From: Luzula sylvatica
Lineage: Eukaryota; Streptophyta; Magnoliopsida; Poales; Juncaceae
Direction of reading: 5' to 3'
NCBI GenBank assembly: GCA_946800325.1
Contig: OX326957.1
Coordinates: 65,389,570 to 65,453,569, forward strand
Length of the DNA: 64,000 bases
Shown here: piece by piece, positions 11,706 to 22,820 of the stretch
Layout of the letters: every line of letters starts with the position of its first letter
How positions within the stretch are numbered: the first letter of the stretch is position 1
Program-made: the position numbers and the translations under genes
The notes under the pieces: model-generated
Databases searched by the model: none
What the model was told of the DNA's origin: nothing
Seen by the model: the letters and a program-made list of their open reading frames with translations, nothing else

Positions 11706-11840
11706 ATAAAGGCGCTGAATGGTTCTCCGCCTGGCGCTGTTTCATTCGGCGCCTTTATTTAACTGCCTTAATTACTCCCGTAAACAAAGGCGCTGAATGG
11801 TTCTCCGCTATTTAAAAAAAGCGCTGAATGGTACCCCGCA
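11706..11840. repeat. GGCGCTGAATGG repeats with a palindrome
   Basis: AAAGGCGCTGAATGGTTCTCCGC occurs near 11709 and 11791, with a third partial copy (GCGCTGAATGGTACCCCGC) near 11821. The inverse CATTCGGCGCCTTTATTTAA near 11743 makes a hairpin with the first copy. Too short to classify; perhaps the end of another MITE. Confidence 0.7.
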
Positions 11841-11924
11841 AAAGACATTTTGAGAATTATATTCAAAACATGGTTATTTCGGGTATAAAGTTTAAAAACT
11901 TGGTTACATCTAAAAAATTTCCTT

Positions 11925-12290
11925 ATATTTTAGTCCTTTTTGTTTACATTTTGGTCCTTTTTATTTATATTTCGGTCCTTTTTTACATTTTTTATTTTAC
12001 ATTTTGGTCCTTTTTATTTACATTTCGGTCCTTCTTAGTTTTAATTTACATTTTTGTCCTTTTTTTTACATTTTGGTCCTTTTTATTTACATTTCGGTCC
12101 ATTTTTACATTTTCAATTTATATTTTGGTCCTTTTTATTATATTTTGGTCCTTTTTAGTTTTAATTTACATTTTAGTCTTTTTTATTTATATTTTGGTCA
12201 TTTTTAATTTACAATTCGATCATTTTTTACATTTTGATCGTTTTTTCTTATTTTATATTTTGGTCCTTTTTACATTTGGTCTTTTTTTCC
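11925..12290. repeat. T-rich minisatellite, TTTTGGTCCTTTTTATTTACA units
   Basis: About a dozen imperfect units of TACATTTTGGTCCTTTTT and variants (TTTCGGTCC, TTTTAGTCC), spaced about 20-40 bases apart. The 173-codon open frame over this stretch (11828-12349) encodes only Phe/Ile/Leu/Tyr-rich repeats and is a by-product of the array. Confidence 0.88.
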
Positions 12291-12559
12291 TATTTTACAT
12301 ACATATTAAAATTTGCGAATATGTCCTGATTATATTAATCGATTTTTGAAGCACCTGAACAATTGCAATTTATACAAATTATATTAAAAAATAATATCTG
12401 TGGTAGAATAATTTCATGAACCTTATGCATCTATTGGCATCATGATATTTGCAAACATGTCATGATTAGATTAATTTAGTTCAAACACATACGGTTTTAT
12501 TCGCACACGCGTTAATTATATTTAAATAATTATATACAAAATTTTGGTGTGATTTGGTT

Positions 12560-13670
12560 TGTCCACGTCACCAAACATTTTTCAGCCCTTGGATCAGAAA
12601 TAAAGGGTCGGATTTGATTTAAACTTATCTAGACTCAGTTCACGTGAAACAAGAAAAATAAAACAGCACAGAAACGTGGACCACCGTGCTCCAGAACCAT
12701 TCAAATTATTTCTTCTAAATTGCATATACCCCTGTGCTCTCTCTTTCCTCTCATTTTTTCGAGAAATCTCAGCCGCCTGAAACCCGAGATGCATGAAACC
12801 CTAGCCGGAGAGACGAACTGGCATGATCCGACCAGAAAAGAAGTCACTTTTCCATTGAGTTTTAATGATGTGTGAATGAACGACAAATTTTTTTCGCGAA
12901 TCTTCTCTTTGAATACAAAGCTGCCTGAAACCCTAACTTCGTCGATCGATCGAGAAAGAGCACGAAGACACAGACACAAGCAACCGGATGGTCAGACACG
13001 GTCACTAGATCGATTGGATTGCGAGAGAAGGGGAGTTAAGGTTAGGATTTATTTTTCTTCTTCTTCTTCGACTGTGTATATTATTTGTGAGTTTTTACTG
13101 GTATTTTGATGAGTTGTTTAAATTTTTTTGATTGATTAATTTGGGGCTACAATTTTGTTTTTCGAATTTCAGAGAATAAGTTCAAGAATATATATTAAAT
13201 GATACAATGAATAAAAGCTGATGCTCTGTGATTTTCAGAGAAGAGGTTGTTTATTCTGGTATTAAAAGAGGTGGATGCATCAAACTTTGTCACTGGCTTG
13301 GCTTTGTATTTCCCAAAAAAATTAGGACAAAGAAAAATTAAGCATAAAATTTTAATCATTTGACATTTGACAAGGTATTCATTCATTTTTCTTAAATTCG
13401 AAATATATAGTGATTTTTTTCCCAACAGGACGTTAAATTCGTGATATTAAGACCTAATTTAATGTCTTTTTCAGTCAAAATCCAGGCTTGAGTATGATTA
13501 TTCATCACTGGATTCGGCCATTTTGTATCGTTCTTTTTTCCTTCTCCCACCTTTTGCTGAGTCGAGAGTCGCTAGACGAAGAGACCAACAAGAACAAAGA
13601 CGAAAACGAAAGCAAGGTAGCCAGACATTTTATCAGTCGAATCTGTTATCGCACCCCTAGAATCAGATAT
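12560..13670 (+). promoter_or_regulatory. Promoter/5' region with telo-box-like AAACCCTA motifs
   Basis: Contains AAACCCTAG (near 12797) and AAACCCTAACTTCG (near 12928), telo-box motifs common upstream of plant housekeeping genes, and a possible donor (AAG then GTTAGG, near 13039). A further exon-like block (13488-13618) begins with an ATG and ends GCAAG before GTAGCC. It does not join in frame to the exons at 13.8-14.3 kb. Read as the leader of the gene fragment that follows. Confidence 0.35.
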
Positions 13671-13764
13671 TAGACGCTAGAAACGAGGTACAAAAATACT
13701 ATTTTATCTGTTATCCAAAGGGTATTTCTGTAATTTTAATGATTTGAGGCACTAATATCATAGA

Positions 13765-14267
13765 TTGCAATGCCGAGAGAAGACGAAAGCACTGGAGAGG
13801 ATCACTAAATTAAACGAAATGACGTCAATGAAGACAAGTAATATTTTAACTATTGCATTGGACAGGGTCGAGGACATGCAAAATATTTTGTTCAAAATAT
13901 TGTTTGAGAATTCTAGAATTCAGGTAATTGGTATGTTTATTTGTTCAACATGTCGAAAATTTCATTTAGGTCCCTTAACTTTGTTTTATTTTTACATGGG
14001 ACAGAAGATAATGCGGACACATCGACATTATTTTATGAGGACTCTACTCCTGAAAATATAAATGAAAGGTAGTCTATAATTATCATGGGGTCATTTGCAT
14101 ATATCAAGTTAAACATAAATAAAAAATGGACTATTTTGTGATTAAAGTTATTTTTATGCAGTTTAGTCCCTGAAGTGGACGAAGTATATTGTACCGAAAT
14201 TATTGGAAAGGAAGTGTCGAATAATCTTAATCATTTACTACAGAAAAAGAAAAAGACGAGAAAATGA
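13765..14267 (+). pseudogene. Unrecognised multi-exon gene fragment
   Basis: Three exon-like blocks. 13765-13921 (Lys/Glu-rich start, then ILTIALDRVEDMQNILF, ending CAG before GTAATT). 14005-14068 (reads DNADTSTLFYEDSTPENINE, ending AAAG before GTAGTC). 14162-14267 (after TTTTTATGCAG; reads LVPEVDEVYCTEIIGKEV and ends in a Lys-rich tail KKKKTRK and TGA). The last two join in phase at Asn-Glu-Ser. The first does not join in phase to the second through the obvious donor, so it is broken or uses another site. I do not recognise the family. The fragment ends about 400 bases before a Helitron-type terminus, which suggests a captured host gene piece. Confidence 0.4.
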
Positions 14268-14660
14268 AAAACTATAAAATCAATTGAGCCCATATTGATC
14301 TGACCAAATTCTATAGTTAACTATTCACTAAAATAGCATAAGTAACAGATCTTTTTTTGGTATGTTTATTAGTATGTGTAACTTGAATTGAAGTGGTTGA
14401 TTTTATTTGCCTAATATTCTGTTGATGTGATATGTGATGCTTATTCCGTGGATGTTATCAGTACAATAAATAATTTGATTTAAATGTAGTTTAACAAGCA
14501 TGTAATAATTTGTTTTAAAAAGACATTGATTAAAAAATAATGATTGACCGAAATGAATACAGATTACAACATTAAACTCAACATAGATACAACATTAAAC
14601 AAAATTAAAGAATATCACAATTAAAGAATCAAATAATAAATTTGTAAAGAAATAAAGTTT

Positions 14661-14687
14661 CCGCGCAATTGCGCGGGGTTTTGCTAG
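14661..14687 (+). mobile_element. Helitron-type 3' terminus
   Basis: A perfect 16-base palindrome CCGCGCAATTGCGCGG (14661-14676) is followed 7 bases later by CTAG (14684-14687) and then T. A GC-rich hairpin shortly before a terminal CTRR, inserted next to T, is the 3' signature of Helitrons. The 5' end was not found. The gene fragment at 12.6-14.3 kb lies just inside. Confidence 0.6.
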
Positions 14688-14689
14688 TA

Positions 14690-15580
14690 TTTACTATTTA
14701 CTAATATTCACAAACATATGTAAAAAATTGTAATGTTCTTGAACATATTATATGCATAGAATAACGGTGACATATTTACTACTATATTTAATTTATTAGA
14801 ACATATGTAGTTGTACAGATAACTTAAATTAATACATCGCAAAATACATATTTGATAATAATATTGCAAATTAAATTATTAATTTAATCTAATAAAGATA
14901 ACACTTGTATATTTGTTTTAGATTAATTATCACGATATGTGCAAAAAAATGATTCAATTGAATCAGACAAGCTCACCTAGTCAGACAAATATGATTAATG
15001 ATGTATATTCGGTCGGTTCGATTCGATTCAAACTGAATCGAAAAACACCAAGCATATTCAAACCGAATCCAACTAAATCAAAACGAACCGAACTAAATTT
15101 TGAACCGATATAAATACCAAATAAAAAAATTCAATTGAATCGAATGAGAAATTTATAACCTTATCACAAAAAGACATCATTAATAAAATACATAGTTGAT
15201 TTTACAAAAGGTACCATAACAAATGCATAATAGACCAACAAGACACAATAAATAGATATTATCCATAGATCATAAAGTATATGCTCAGTCTAATATGTAA
15301 TTTGAATATCCAAAATATTAAAAAAAAAAGTGTAATGCACAAATTATAAAGGTACGGCAAACATATAAAAAGTATATATGAAAAATATAAAATTGATGGA
15401 TAACATTTAATTAGTAATTGAAGGATAGTGACTATCATTTTCTCGAAAATAATTTGATGTAAAATGAGTTATTTCTTGTTAAAAGAATTCTATTTAACAA
15501 ATAATTTTATGAAAACATTAGGCCAAAACTACAAATCTTCCTTAGAAGTAGACGATCAAAATACTACACTGATATATGGT
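14690..15580. other. AT-rich intergenic DNA
   Basis: No gene. Around 15013-15125 there are repeated CGATTCGATTC and AACCGAA(T/C)C motifs in both orientations (GGTTCGATTCGATTC facing GAACCGAAC), a pattern common in old plant MITE or LINE remnants. Confidence 0.5.
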
Positions 15581-15584
15581 TGTC

Positions 15585-15920
15585 GGAAACAAATATAAAC
15601 ACGTTCATGTTTACTTCATCCATTGTGAAAACTATTTTTTCAATAGAAAAGATTGTTATAATTTAATTGAAACTAAACGATACAGCAAAAGATAAAATTT
15701 GTTGGCCTTTTGAATTTATTCAAAGTGCAAACAAAGATAAGGCAGTGTTTCTTGTGAAATACTAGCCCAAACAATAGATAGAAACAATCATTGTTTTTTT
15801 TCTCTTCAAATAAGTTCAAATGGAAAATTACAAAACTAATAAAAAAATTTATATACACATCACCTCCAGTCATCCCTTCATATAATCCTTCCTACTTTCT
15901 CAGTTCTCATCAAAACAACA
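15585..15920 (+). promoter_or_regulatory. P450 gene promoter
   Basis: Upstream region of the P450. A TATA-like TTATATACAC at 15849-15858 lies about 65 bases before the ATG. Bases 15585-15762 recur, diverged, at 19790-20060, showing that the promoter was once duplicated together with the gene. Confidence 0.6.
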
Positions 15921-17444
15921 ATGGCTTTTCAAAGTTTTTCTTCCTTGGAGGTTCTGATCTTCTCCATCCCTTGTCTCCTTTTCCTGATATATTACTATCG
16001 CCATATTTTCACGTCCAAATACCGAAACTCGTCGATTCCGATAAATTGGCCAATTTTAGGCATGTTGCCAGGATTACTCTCGAATTTATCCAATTATCAG
16101 GACTGGATCACACGAATCCTCACCGAAACCAGGTGTAATTTCTGGTTTTTCGGTCCATGGTTTTCAAACATGAATTTCTTACTCACCAGCGATCTTGCGA
16201 ATATTCAACATATTTTCACGTCGAATTTCAAAAACTACCCGAAAGGCGAGGAATTTTTGGAAATTTTCGATATACTAGGTGATGGCATCTTTAACTCTGA
16301 TGAAGAAACATGGCGCTCTCAGCGTATCAAGGCACAACATCTCATGTCTCACACACAATTTCGTGCCTATGTGGCCCGAACGAGTAGGGAAAAGGTCGTA
16401 AATAGCCTTCTTCCTATGCTCGTCGAAACCGAGGGGCATGGGCAAGCATTCGACTTGCAAGACGTGTTTTTTAGGCTAACTTTTGATACTACTACTAAGT
16501 TAGTGTTCGGTGTCGATCCGGGTTGTCTATCTAAAGATTTGCCGACTATTCCTTTTGCTCAAGGAATGGATGATGCGATGGGCACCTTGTTTCTTCGGAA
16601 CTCACTACCGTCTTTTCTTTGGAAATTTATGAGGAAACTAAATGTTGGTCCTGAAAAGAAGCACGCGAATGCATGTAGAGCGATTGATCATTTCATAGAA
16701 GAAACCATCGAGAAAAGAAGGGTGGAGAAGAAGGAAAGTGATGCTTTTCCAGATTTATTATCTTCTTATATAGACGATAACGAGACCGGTAAAATCAACA
16801 AGTATTTGAGAGACACGACAATTAACTTCATGCTAGCGGGTCGAGACACGACCGGTTCGGGCCTCACCTGGTTTTTCTGGCTCCTCTCTCAACACCCTCA
16901 CGTGGAACAAAATATTCTGGATGAACTAAAATCTATTCCTCATACCTTAACTTCTGAAGGCCTGGCAGTCTTCGACTCTGACGACCTCGCAAAATTAAAC
17001 TATCTACACGCAGCAATATGCGAGTCCCTACGTCTTTTCCCTCCCGTTCATTCTGAAAGCAAAGGGGTCATAAAGACGGATATGCTTCCGAGTGGGCACA
17101 TAGTGAAGCCGGGGGTAAGAATTTTCATTGCCACATATGTGATGGCGAGGATGGAAGGGGTGTGGGGGGAGGATTGTAAGGAATTCAAGCCTGAAAGGTG
17201 GATTAATGAAAAAGGTAAGATAAAATATGAACCTTCATATAAATTTCTTTCGTTTAATTCGGGACCGAGGACTTGTTTGGGAAAAGACATGGCGCTTACG
17301 CAAATGAAGGCCGTCACATCTGCCATGCTCTCCAACTTCTGTTTCGAAACCATCAAAGGACACGTCGTTCAGCACAAGCTTTCCATTATGCTCCACATGA
17401 AAGATGGCCTCATGGTCAAGCTCAAAAAGAGAAATACAGTTTAA
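15921..17444 (+). CDS. Cytochrome P450, CYP86 clan, CYP96A-like
   Basis: A 507-residue intronless P450, a haem mono-oxygenase anchored in the ER. An N-terminal membrane segment (about residues 8-28) is followed by the hinge-like INWPILGMLPG. The I-helix has AGRDTT (306-311), the K-helix ExxR is ESLR (368-371), PERW follows, and the haem loop is FNSGPRTCLG (445-454) with Cys452 as ligand. Length, the AGRDTT and FNxGPRTCLG forms and the single exon fit plant CYP96A enzymes. Characterised members hydroxylate very-long-chain alkanes or fatty-acyl chains in cuticular wax formation. The exact substrate here is inferred only by family. All key residues are present, so the gene looks functional. Other tandem copies nearby survive only as fragments (19104-19280, 19790-20060). 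Confidence 0.93.
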   Translation: MAFQSFSSLEVLIFSIPCLLFLIYYYRHIFTSKYRNSSIPINWPILGMLPGLLSNLSNYQDWITRILTETRCNFWFFGPWFSNMNFLLTSDLANIQHIFTSNFKNYPKGEEFLEIFDILGDGIFNSDEETWRSQRIKAQHLMSHTQFRAYVARTSREKVVNSLLPMLVETEGHGQAFDLQDVFFRLTFDTTTKLVFGVDPGCLSKDLPTIPFAQGMDDAMGTLFLRNSLPSFLWKFMRKLNVGPEKKHANACRAIDHFIEETIEKRRVEKKESDAFPDLLSSYIDDNETGKINKYLRDTTINFMLAGRDTTGSGLTWFFWLLSQHPHVEQNILDELKSIPHTLTSEGLAVFDSDDLAKLNYLHAAICESLRLFPPVHSESKGVIKTDMLPSGHIVKPGVRIFIATYVMARMEGVWGEDCKEFKPERWINEKGKIKYEPSYKFLSFNSGPRTCLGKDMALTQMKAVTSAMLSNFCFETIKGHVVQHKLSIMLHMKDGLMVKLKKRNTV

Positions 17445-17599
17445 ACAAACTCATATAACATAATAATAATAATATCTGTAATTAAGTTCGTACATTTATT
17501 GTGTTGTGTTGCCAAAATGCTTTCTCGAATGTATATATTGTGTGTTTTAATGAACGAAAAATCATCGGAGTTTGTGTATTCGTGAAAATAAAATATCCT

Positions 17600-18280
17600 T
17601 GCAGACTACCTGATTTAATAAGAAAATTTATCACAAACAGTTTTAATAAGAAAAACCATTATTAATTAGTTTGCGTATTTTGAATTGATATACACACATT
17701 ATACATCTAAAATAACGATGTATTTTAAGGATACCGACAAGGATCGGATAAGGCACGTGAAAATATTTAAGTTATAAAAATACATATTTTGTTGTAGTGA
17801 ATTAATAGTTAACTAGAAATTGGAACAAAATGTCCATTTCCCTAAAAAAAACAAATTGAAAAAACAAAAAATTAGAACAAAATTACAATTTCAGTCAAAA
17901 AACTCAAAAAAAAAAAAAAATAGTTACCTTGAAAAATATGGTCTCAAGGTCTTCAATCTGGTCGTTTTCATATACGTAGATTTACACATTATTCTTAATA
18001 TTAGTATGTTATAAATGATTTGCGTGTCAAGTAATATTTAATTGAGTCAATTAAAAAGGTTAATTAACCCATTTAATCATTTTTGGCCACCTCTTTAGAA
18101 ATGTTCTTATGGACATTGGGGTCAACTCTATTTTCCAGAAAAAATATATATATAGCCAACTTTAGTTATTTGTTATGGTCAGGAGACTAACGTGTAAATA
18201 TATGTATATGAGCTGTTTTAGACAAACAAAAAACAATAATACAACTCATAGCCGTTCCAGGTTCTAAATTTAGACGATCT
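17600..18280. other. AT-rich intergenic DNA
   Basis: Between the P450 3' region and the small peptide gene. A-rich runs near 17844-17922. No gene or terminal repeat recognised. Confidence 0.5.
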
Positions 18281-18287
18281 CGAATCC

Positions 18288-18295
18288 TATAAATA
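18288..18295 (+). promoter_or_regulatory. TATA box
   Basis: TATAAATA about 100 bases upstream of the ATG at 18396, a typical plant distance for a TATA box plus short leader. Supports a real transcript for the small secreted-peptide frame. Confidence 0.6.
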
Positions 18296-18395
18296 CCATC
18301 CCTCTTTCCTTCTTATAAATCATCTCCTCTTCTGTCCAAGTGTCTTTGATCCAAGAAGTGAGATATCGAGACCAAGATCAATTGCAAAAGATACA

Positions 18396-18677
18396 ATGAA
18401 GACATCAACACAACTCGTTCTTTTCCTACTATTGTCGTACCCGCTCTGGTCCTTCGCGTCATCGACCCAGGTTGTTTTCTCTGTATGCAGTCACACCCAT
18501 GACCCGAAACTCTGCACCTCCACCTCAATTCGCTTTGCGAATTTGTTTCGCGTCATTAATGCTAAGACTGTCTTGCAAATGCACCTTCGAGCAACTTCCA
18601 AACGCGCTGCTTCCCCAAAGGACAATGTTTCGAAGATTGCAAATGCACCTCAATTCTCTATTTATATACCTCTATAA
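18396..18677 (+). pseudogene. Small secreted Cys-rich peptide gene, probably frameshifted
   Basis: The frame opens with a clear signal peptide (MKTSTQLVLFLLLSYPLWS, cleavage likely after FASS) and continues with VCSHTHDPKLCTSTS. After about residue 50 the composition stops looking like a secreted peptide. Other frames in the same stretch encode Cys-rich pieces: CKCTFEQLPN in one and CFPKGQCFEDCKCTS in another. This pattern suggests an originally longer Cys-rich secreted peptide, for example a Bowman-Birk-type or other defence peptide, broken by at least two frameshifts. A TATA box lies at 18288. Family assignment is a guess; the signal peptide is the solid part. Alternatively, a short 93-residue product is made as read. 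Confidence 0.45.
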
Positions 18678-18697
18678 TCCATTCAGGATTCTCCAAT

Positions 18698-18718
18698 CCC
18701 CCCCCCCCCCCCCCCCCC
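18698..18718. repeat. Poly(C) tract
   Basis: Run of 21 C just after the small peptide frame. Unusual in this AT-rich DNA and likely to vary in length between individuals or reads. Confidence 0.95.
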
Positions 18719-18720
18719 TC

Positions 18721-19103
18721 TTTATCTACGGAACAGAGATGATAATTAAGAGCATTTTATTTAGAGAAAAAATCTCAATTATCGCTAATTTTTTATATAG
18801 TTTTCTTAATTACCAACTTTATTTGTCAAAAATAAAATTCAATTTACAAAACTAACACTAAACTAACCCAAATGCATAACTAACACTCTTCCAACTAACT
18901 TGGACGAAAATTTAACAACTTTCGTCAAGGACTTGACGAAAATGCTTAAATGAATTTAGGATTGTGAACATGGATCAAATATAATCAATACAGTCAAAAA
19001 TGCAAAGCCAAGATTTTGTATCCTCCATACTGATTGTATGTTGACCTTGTTTATGGACCAAAATCAATTTAACCACTTTCGTCAAATCCTTTGACGAAAA
19101 TAT
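18721..19103. other. AT-rich stretch, no gene seen
   Basis: Contains ACTTTCGTCAAG / GACGAAAAT motifs repeated near 18918-18942 and 19075-19100. Nothing coding. Confidence 0.5.
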
Positions 19104-19280
19104 ATGGTCAAGCTCAAGAAGAGAAATACATTTTGAACAACTCATATAACATAATAATATATGTAATTAAGTTCGTATATCTATTGTGTTGTGTTGCCAA
19201 AATGCTTTCTCAAATGTATTTTTTTTTTTGTTTTAGTGAATGAAAAATCATCGGAGTTTGTGTATTCGTGAAAATAAAAG
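19104..19280 (+). pseudogene. 3'-end remnant of a P450 gene copy
   Basis: Matches 17412-17592, the last ~33 bases of the P450 coding region and its 3' UTR. Shared stretches include ATGGTCAAGCTCAA, GTTGTGTTGCCAAAATGCTTTCTC and AATCATCGGAGTTTGTGTATTCGTG. Everything upstream of the penultimate codons of this copy is missing. It shows that a second P450 once lay here and was almost completely deleted. Confidence 0.88.
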
Positions 19281-19789
19281 AATAGTGATTGTACTTTTTC
19301 TGAAACTGTTCTCGAAGAATCTTGATGATGTAGGCAGTGACGAATTTTGTTAAGATTCTTTTGGGTAGACAAATAAAAGACTGAAATTACATTGTACGTA
19401 TTTTTTGAGGGAGGAGAGGGGGAAGGGAAACAGTAAATTTTAGACTTCTATGCTAATAAAATACACTGAATCACTAGTTATATACACTATTCGGCGAAAA
19501 TCTTGGAGGGACGCGGTCCGCTGGCCCCTACTAAGATTCATCTCTGGACGTGGTTACTAATTAACACTTAAAAATTAATTCATAAATATGTGGTTTCATG
19601 TATCTAATTTATGATTTAATTAATTTATTTTATGATTGGACACATAATTAAAATGTCAAATCATGAATTAAATTTTTAATTATGAAAATATTAAACAATA
19701 TTCACATCATCAAGTTTCTTGGGGAAGAAATGGGATATATCTAACATTTTCCAAAATAAAGTACTTGCATAAAACCTTTAGCTTCGAAT

Positions 19790-20060
19790 ATAAACAAGTC
19801 GATGTTTATTTCATCCATTAGGAAAACAATTCGACTTGTTTATTTCATCCATTATGAAAACAATTTTTTTCATTTTTTTTAAAAGGACAAACATAGGTTG
19901 TCCTTTTTAACAAAAAAAGAAAAAAAAAACAATGTTTTTCAATAGAAAAGCTTTTGTTATTTAATTGCAACTCAACGATACAACAAAAGATAAAATTTGT
20001 TGGCCTTCTGAGTTTATTCAAAGTGCAAACAAAGATAGGGCAGTGTTTCTTGTGGAAGAC
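19790..20060 (+). pseudogene. Promoter remnant of a further P450 gene copy
   Basis: Matches the region upstream of the intact P450 (15585-15762): CTTCATCCATT, CAATAGAAAAG, GATAAAATTTGTTGGCCTT, TTTATTCAAAGTGCAAACAAAGATA and CAGTGTTTCTTGTG. There is a local duplication of GTTTATTTCATCCATTA and an A/T-rich insertion. No coding sequence follows. Because it lies downstream of the 3' remnant at 19104, it is the head of a third tandem copy. Confidence 0.85.
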
Positions 20061-20064
20061 TTCT

Positions 20065-22200
20065 TTTTTTTATCAAATTGCTCGCAGGCTTTAATTCATC
20101 AAGTTGAAATCATTACATGATTAATATGTACCGTAATATTACGTTCACGTACGAGCACTTGGTACCGAGACTTAACAGCTCAATTTCAAGCCAAACCGAA
20201 AGCTAGATAAATAGACTTAAGACTATCATAATCGACATTACGAGAATAAAAGAAAATTTTAGCTAAATATTAACTAAGATAAGCTACTCCATCTTTATTT
20301 ATCCTTGTCGAATTGCTAGTTATTCCATCATCTAATCACATTTCCACTTCATTTCTTCAAAGACTCAAGCAATTGCGGAATGGAGGGCAATGGACAAAAA
20401 GGCAAGGGTTTTTTGGGTCCGGGACTTGCCGAATCATTTGGGCACAAACTTTGTCCAAACACCATACTCACCGTCCGATTGATATCATGATCTGATTTTA
20501 TTTGATGAACCTAACTCTCCGTTAACAACTTAACATATACTCTTATCGCTAATTTAGGAATGAAATCCCTAAAATCTCGCCTCTCTCTCCCTCCTCTCTC
20601 TTTCTCGTACACTAGTTGTTTCTCCCTCTCAACTTCAGCGTACTCTCTAAGATGAAATCCTAGACCATCCATCTCCTCTTGTGGAGACTTCAAATAGCCA
20701 TTGAATCGCTCTGGTTACTCTGTCGCCATTGATTCGAGGGGATCGCCTCTCGTAGTACATCTCAATTCGTCATTTACTCCGTCCATGTTTCTCAATCAAT
20801 TCGACCTGCATCTTTTGTATGCATTAATTTAGTTCTTTTAAGAAGTGCTACCGATATTTACTTCAATTGGATTTATATTCTTCTGCATCAATTTGATTTG
20901 TCGATGTGAGCTTCATGTTGAATTTGTAATAGTATTTCAAAATTATGCTTCATTTCTACAATTAGAGGTGATTTCTCATTTTATCCCCTGAAGTTTCATG
21001 TTTTCACTTTTTGTAGGGTTTGGGATGCAAAGTGAGTTCATGGCAGTGAATTGATTCCGAGATATTGATTGTTTTGTTTAAAAGTGTGTTCTGTTGAGAA
21101 TATTATGTGTTTTGTTTTTAAATGATGTAGTCTGAGATTAATGTATGATTATATCTTGTGCTTGTTTCTTGTTTTTCATTTTTTGTATTAATCTTATGAT
21201 TTAGTTATGTTTATATGATTTTGTGGGATAGTTTATTTGCATTGATTTTGTGTACCAATTTATCTAATGATTGTTACATTGATTTATTTATTGTTGGTAC
21301 GTTTATTGCTTATGTACTACTGAATTAGAATTCATTTATTATTTAGAAATGTTTATATTCCATTGAATTGATCATGTATGCCTTGTATGTGCCATTACAT
21401 TAATTGATATTATATGTAAAAATATTTTATTTTAATTTTCATTTATTAGTATTTTAGTCATTTAATAAATTATAATGCATTTTTTTTATTGAAATCTAGT
21501 TTTTATTTGAAAGTATGAAATAGAGATTTATTTGACAAATCGAACTTCATCCATTACAAAACTAAAAAAAAAATCTTTTTTTTTCCTAAACTACTTAGCC
21601 AATTATAAATCACATTCAACCAACCCACTTTATTTCTTTTGGTGATTTCCTAGGATGACAAGATACTACGGGAAAGGAACGTGTCCATTTTTTATTGTAC
21701 CAAAACTCCAAGGGCTTCTTTAGAAATTAGAGTGGAATAAAATGAAATAGAGTGATTTAACTCTATTCCAGGGAGGAGGTGCAAGAGTGAAAGAAAAAGG
21801 AATAGAAGAATTTTTCTGTTTCTCTCTCTATTTATCCTCAATAAAAAATATTAATTTAATTTTTACTTCCACTGTTGCACTATTTAATCTACCGAACACT
21901 CTTATAATAAAATAGAATTAGTTTTCTTCCACTCTTCCAATCTTTCGTTATTCCATGTGTTGCCGAACGGGTACTAAAGGACATACAACTAGACAAGTGT
22001 ATTTACTCATGTACCCTTTTCTTTCAATTTTAATTATTTTGATGACCGGCTCAATACAATTATCGAGAGCTTTTAACCGGCTCATTAACTTTATCAGGTT
22101 AACATTAGTAATATGGATTGTACAATCAAAGCAAATGGACGATGGAAAAAAAAGTTTGGTATATTGAAAAATAGCTCTTAAAATTAAGATGTATTACTTT
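20065..22200. other. Intergenic DNA with a CT-rich block
   Basis: No gene recognised. 20575-20660 is pyrimidine-rich (CTCTCTCCCTCCTCTCTCTTTCTC) and could be the leader of a lost or non-coding transcript. The rest is T- and A-rich with only short frames. Confidence 0.45.
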
Positions 22201-22203
22201 TAA

Positions 22204-22234
22204 CTAGTAAACTACCCGCGACTTCGCTGCGGGT
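22204..22234 (-). mobile_element. Helitron-type 3' terminus (minus strand)
   Basis: Read on the minus strand: a hairpin ACCCGC..GCGGGT (arms 22229-22234 and 22214-22219), then a short AT spacer and CTAG (22204-22207) next to T. Same architecture as at 14661. The element body would extend to the right, so the copia element at 22.8 kb may have inserted into a Helitron. The 5' end was not located. Confidence 0.5.
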
Positions 22235-22239
22235 TTTCT

Positions 22240-22815
22240 TAATTGTTTGAACGCTACGACTTTATCAATTGACACAGTTATGTTAACCATTTATTATATG
22301 AAATAATGATTCTTCGTTTTTAAGTATTATTCTTAATAATAAAACTGATTCACCAATTTTTTCACTCGAATCTGTAATTGAACAATTAGAAGTATAACTT
22401 TAGAAGAAATATTCTGGAGTCTTTGTAATTAAACAACAAAAATCCCACTGAGAAGGACAACAAATCAATCATATGAGCGAACATTTAAAGTATTAATTCA
22501 AATATGATTTATTTACCACAATGTTAACCTTGTAGATCATTGCGCTTTTACGCATCGGTCCGCTGTAGGAAAAAAGAAGTATTGAAAAATTTGCATGATC
22601 ATTAACCTACAAACCCAAAAATGCTAAACATTGCCAAAAAAAACTCCTCAATACTGATAATTCCAAAGAAAAATTAAAATTGCTAATTTCCAAAAGTAAA
22701 TCAAATATTGTTGCAAATTATGAAAGACCCCAAAAAATCCTGGAATTTCCAATAAAGCCTGCAAAAATGTTGAAAAATATAAAAAAGATGAAAATTACCG
22801 AAAATTAAATGTTTT
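22240..22815. other. AT-rich DNA before the copia element
   Basis: No coding content. It resembles the AT-rich DNA right of the copia element (39.7-40.5 kb) in being full of short AAAATT/TTGCTGAAA-like words, consistent with one old sequence split by the insertion. Confidence 0.4.
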
Positions 22816-22820
22816 TTTTT

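Noticed and set aside
11828..12349. 173-codon frame that looks like a membrane protein
   Set aside because: Phe/Ile/Leu repeats come from the TTTTGGTCC minisatellite; no start context or conserved domain.
16275..17356. Minus-strand frames inside the P450 gene
   Set aside because: Shadows of the coding strand; the plus frame has every P450 motif.
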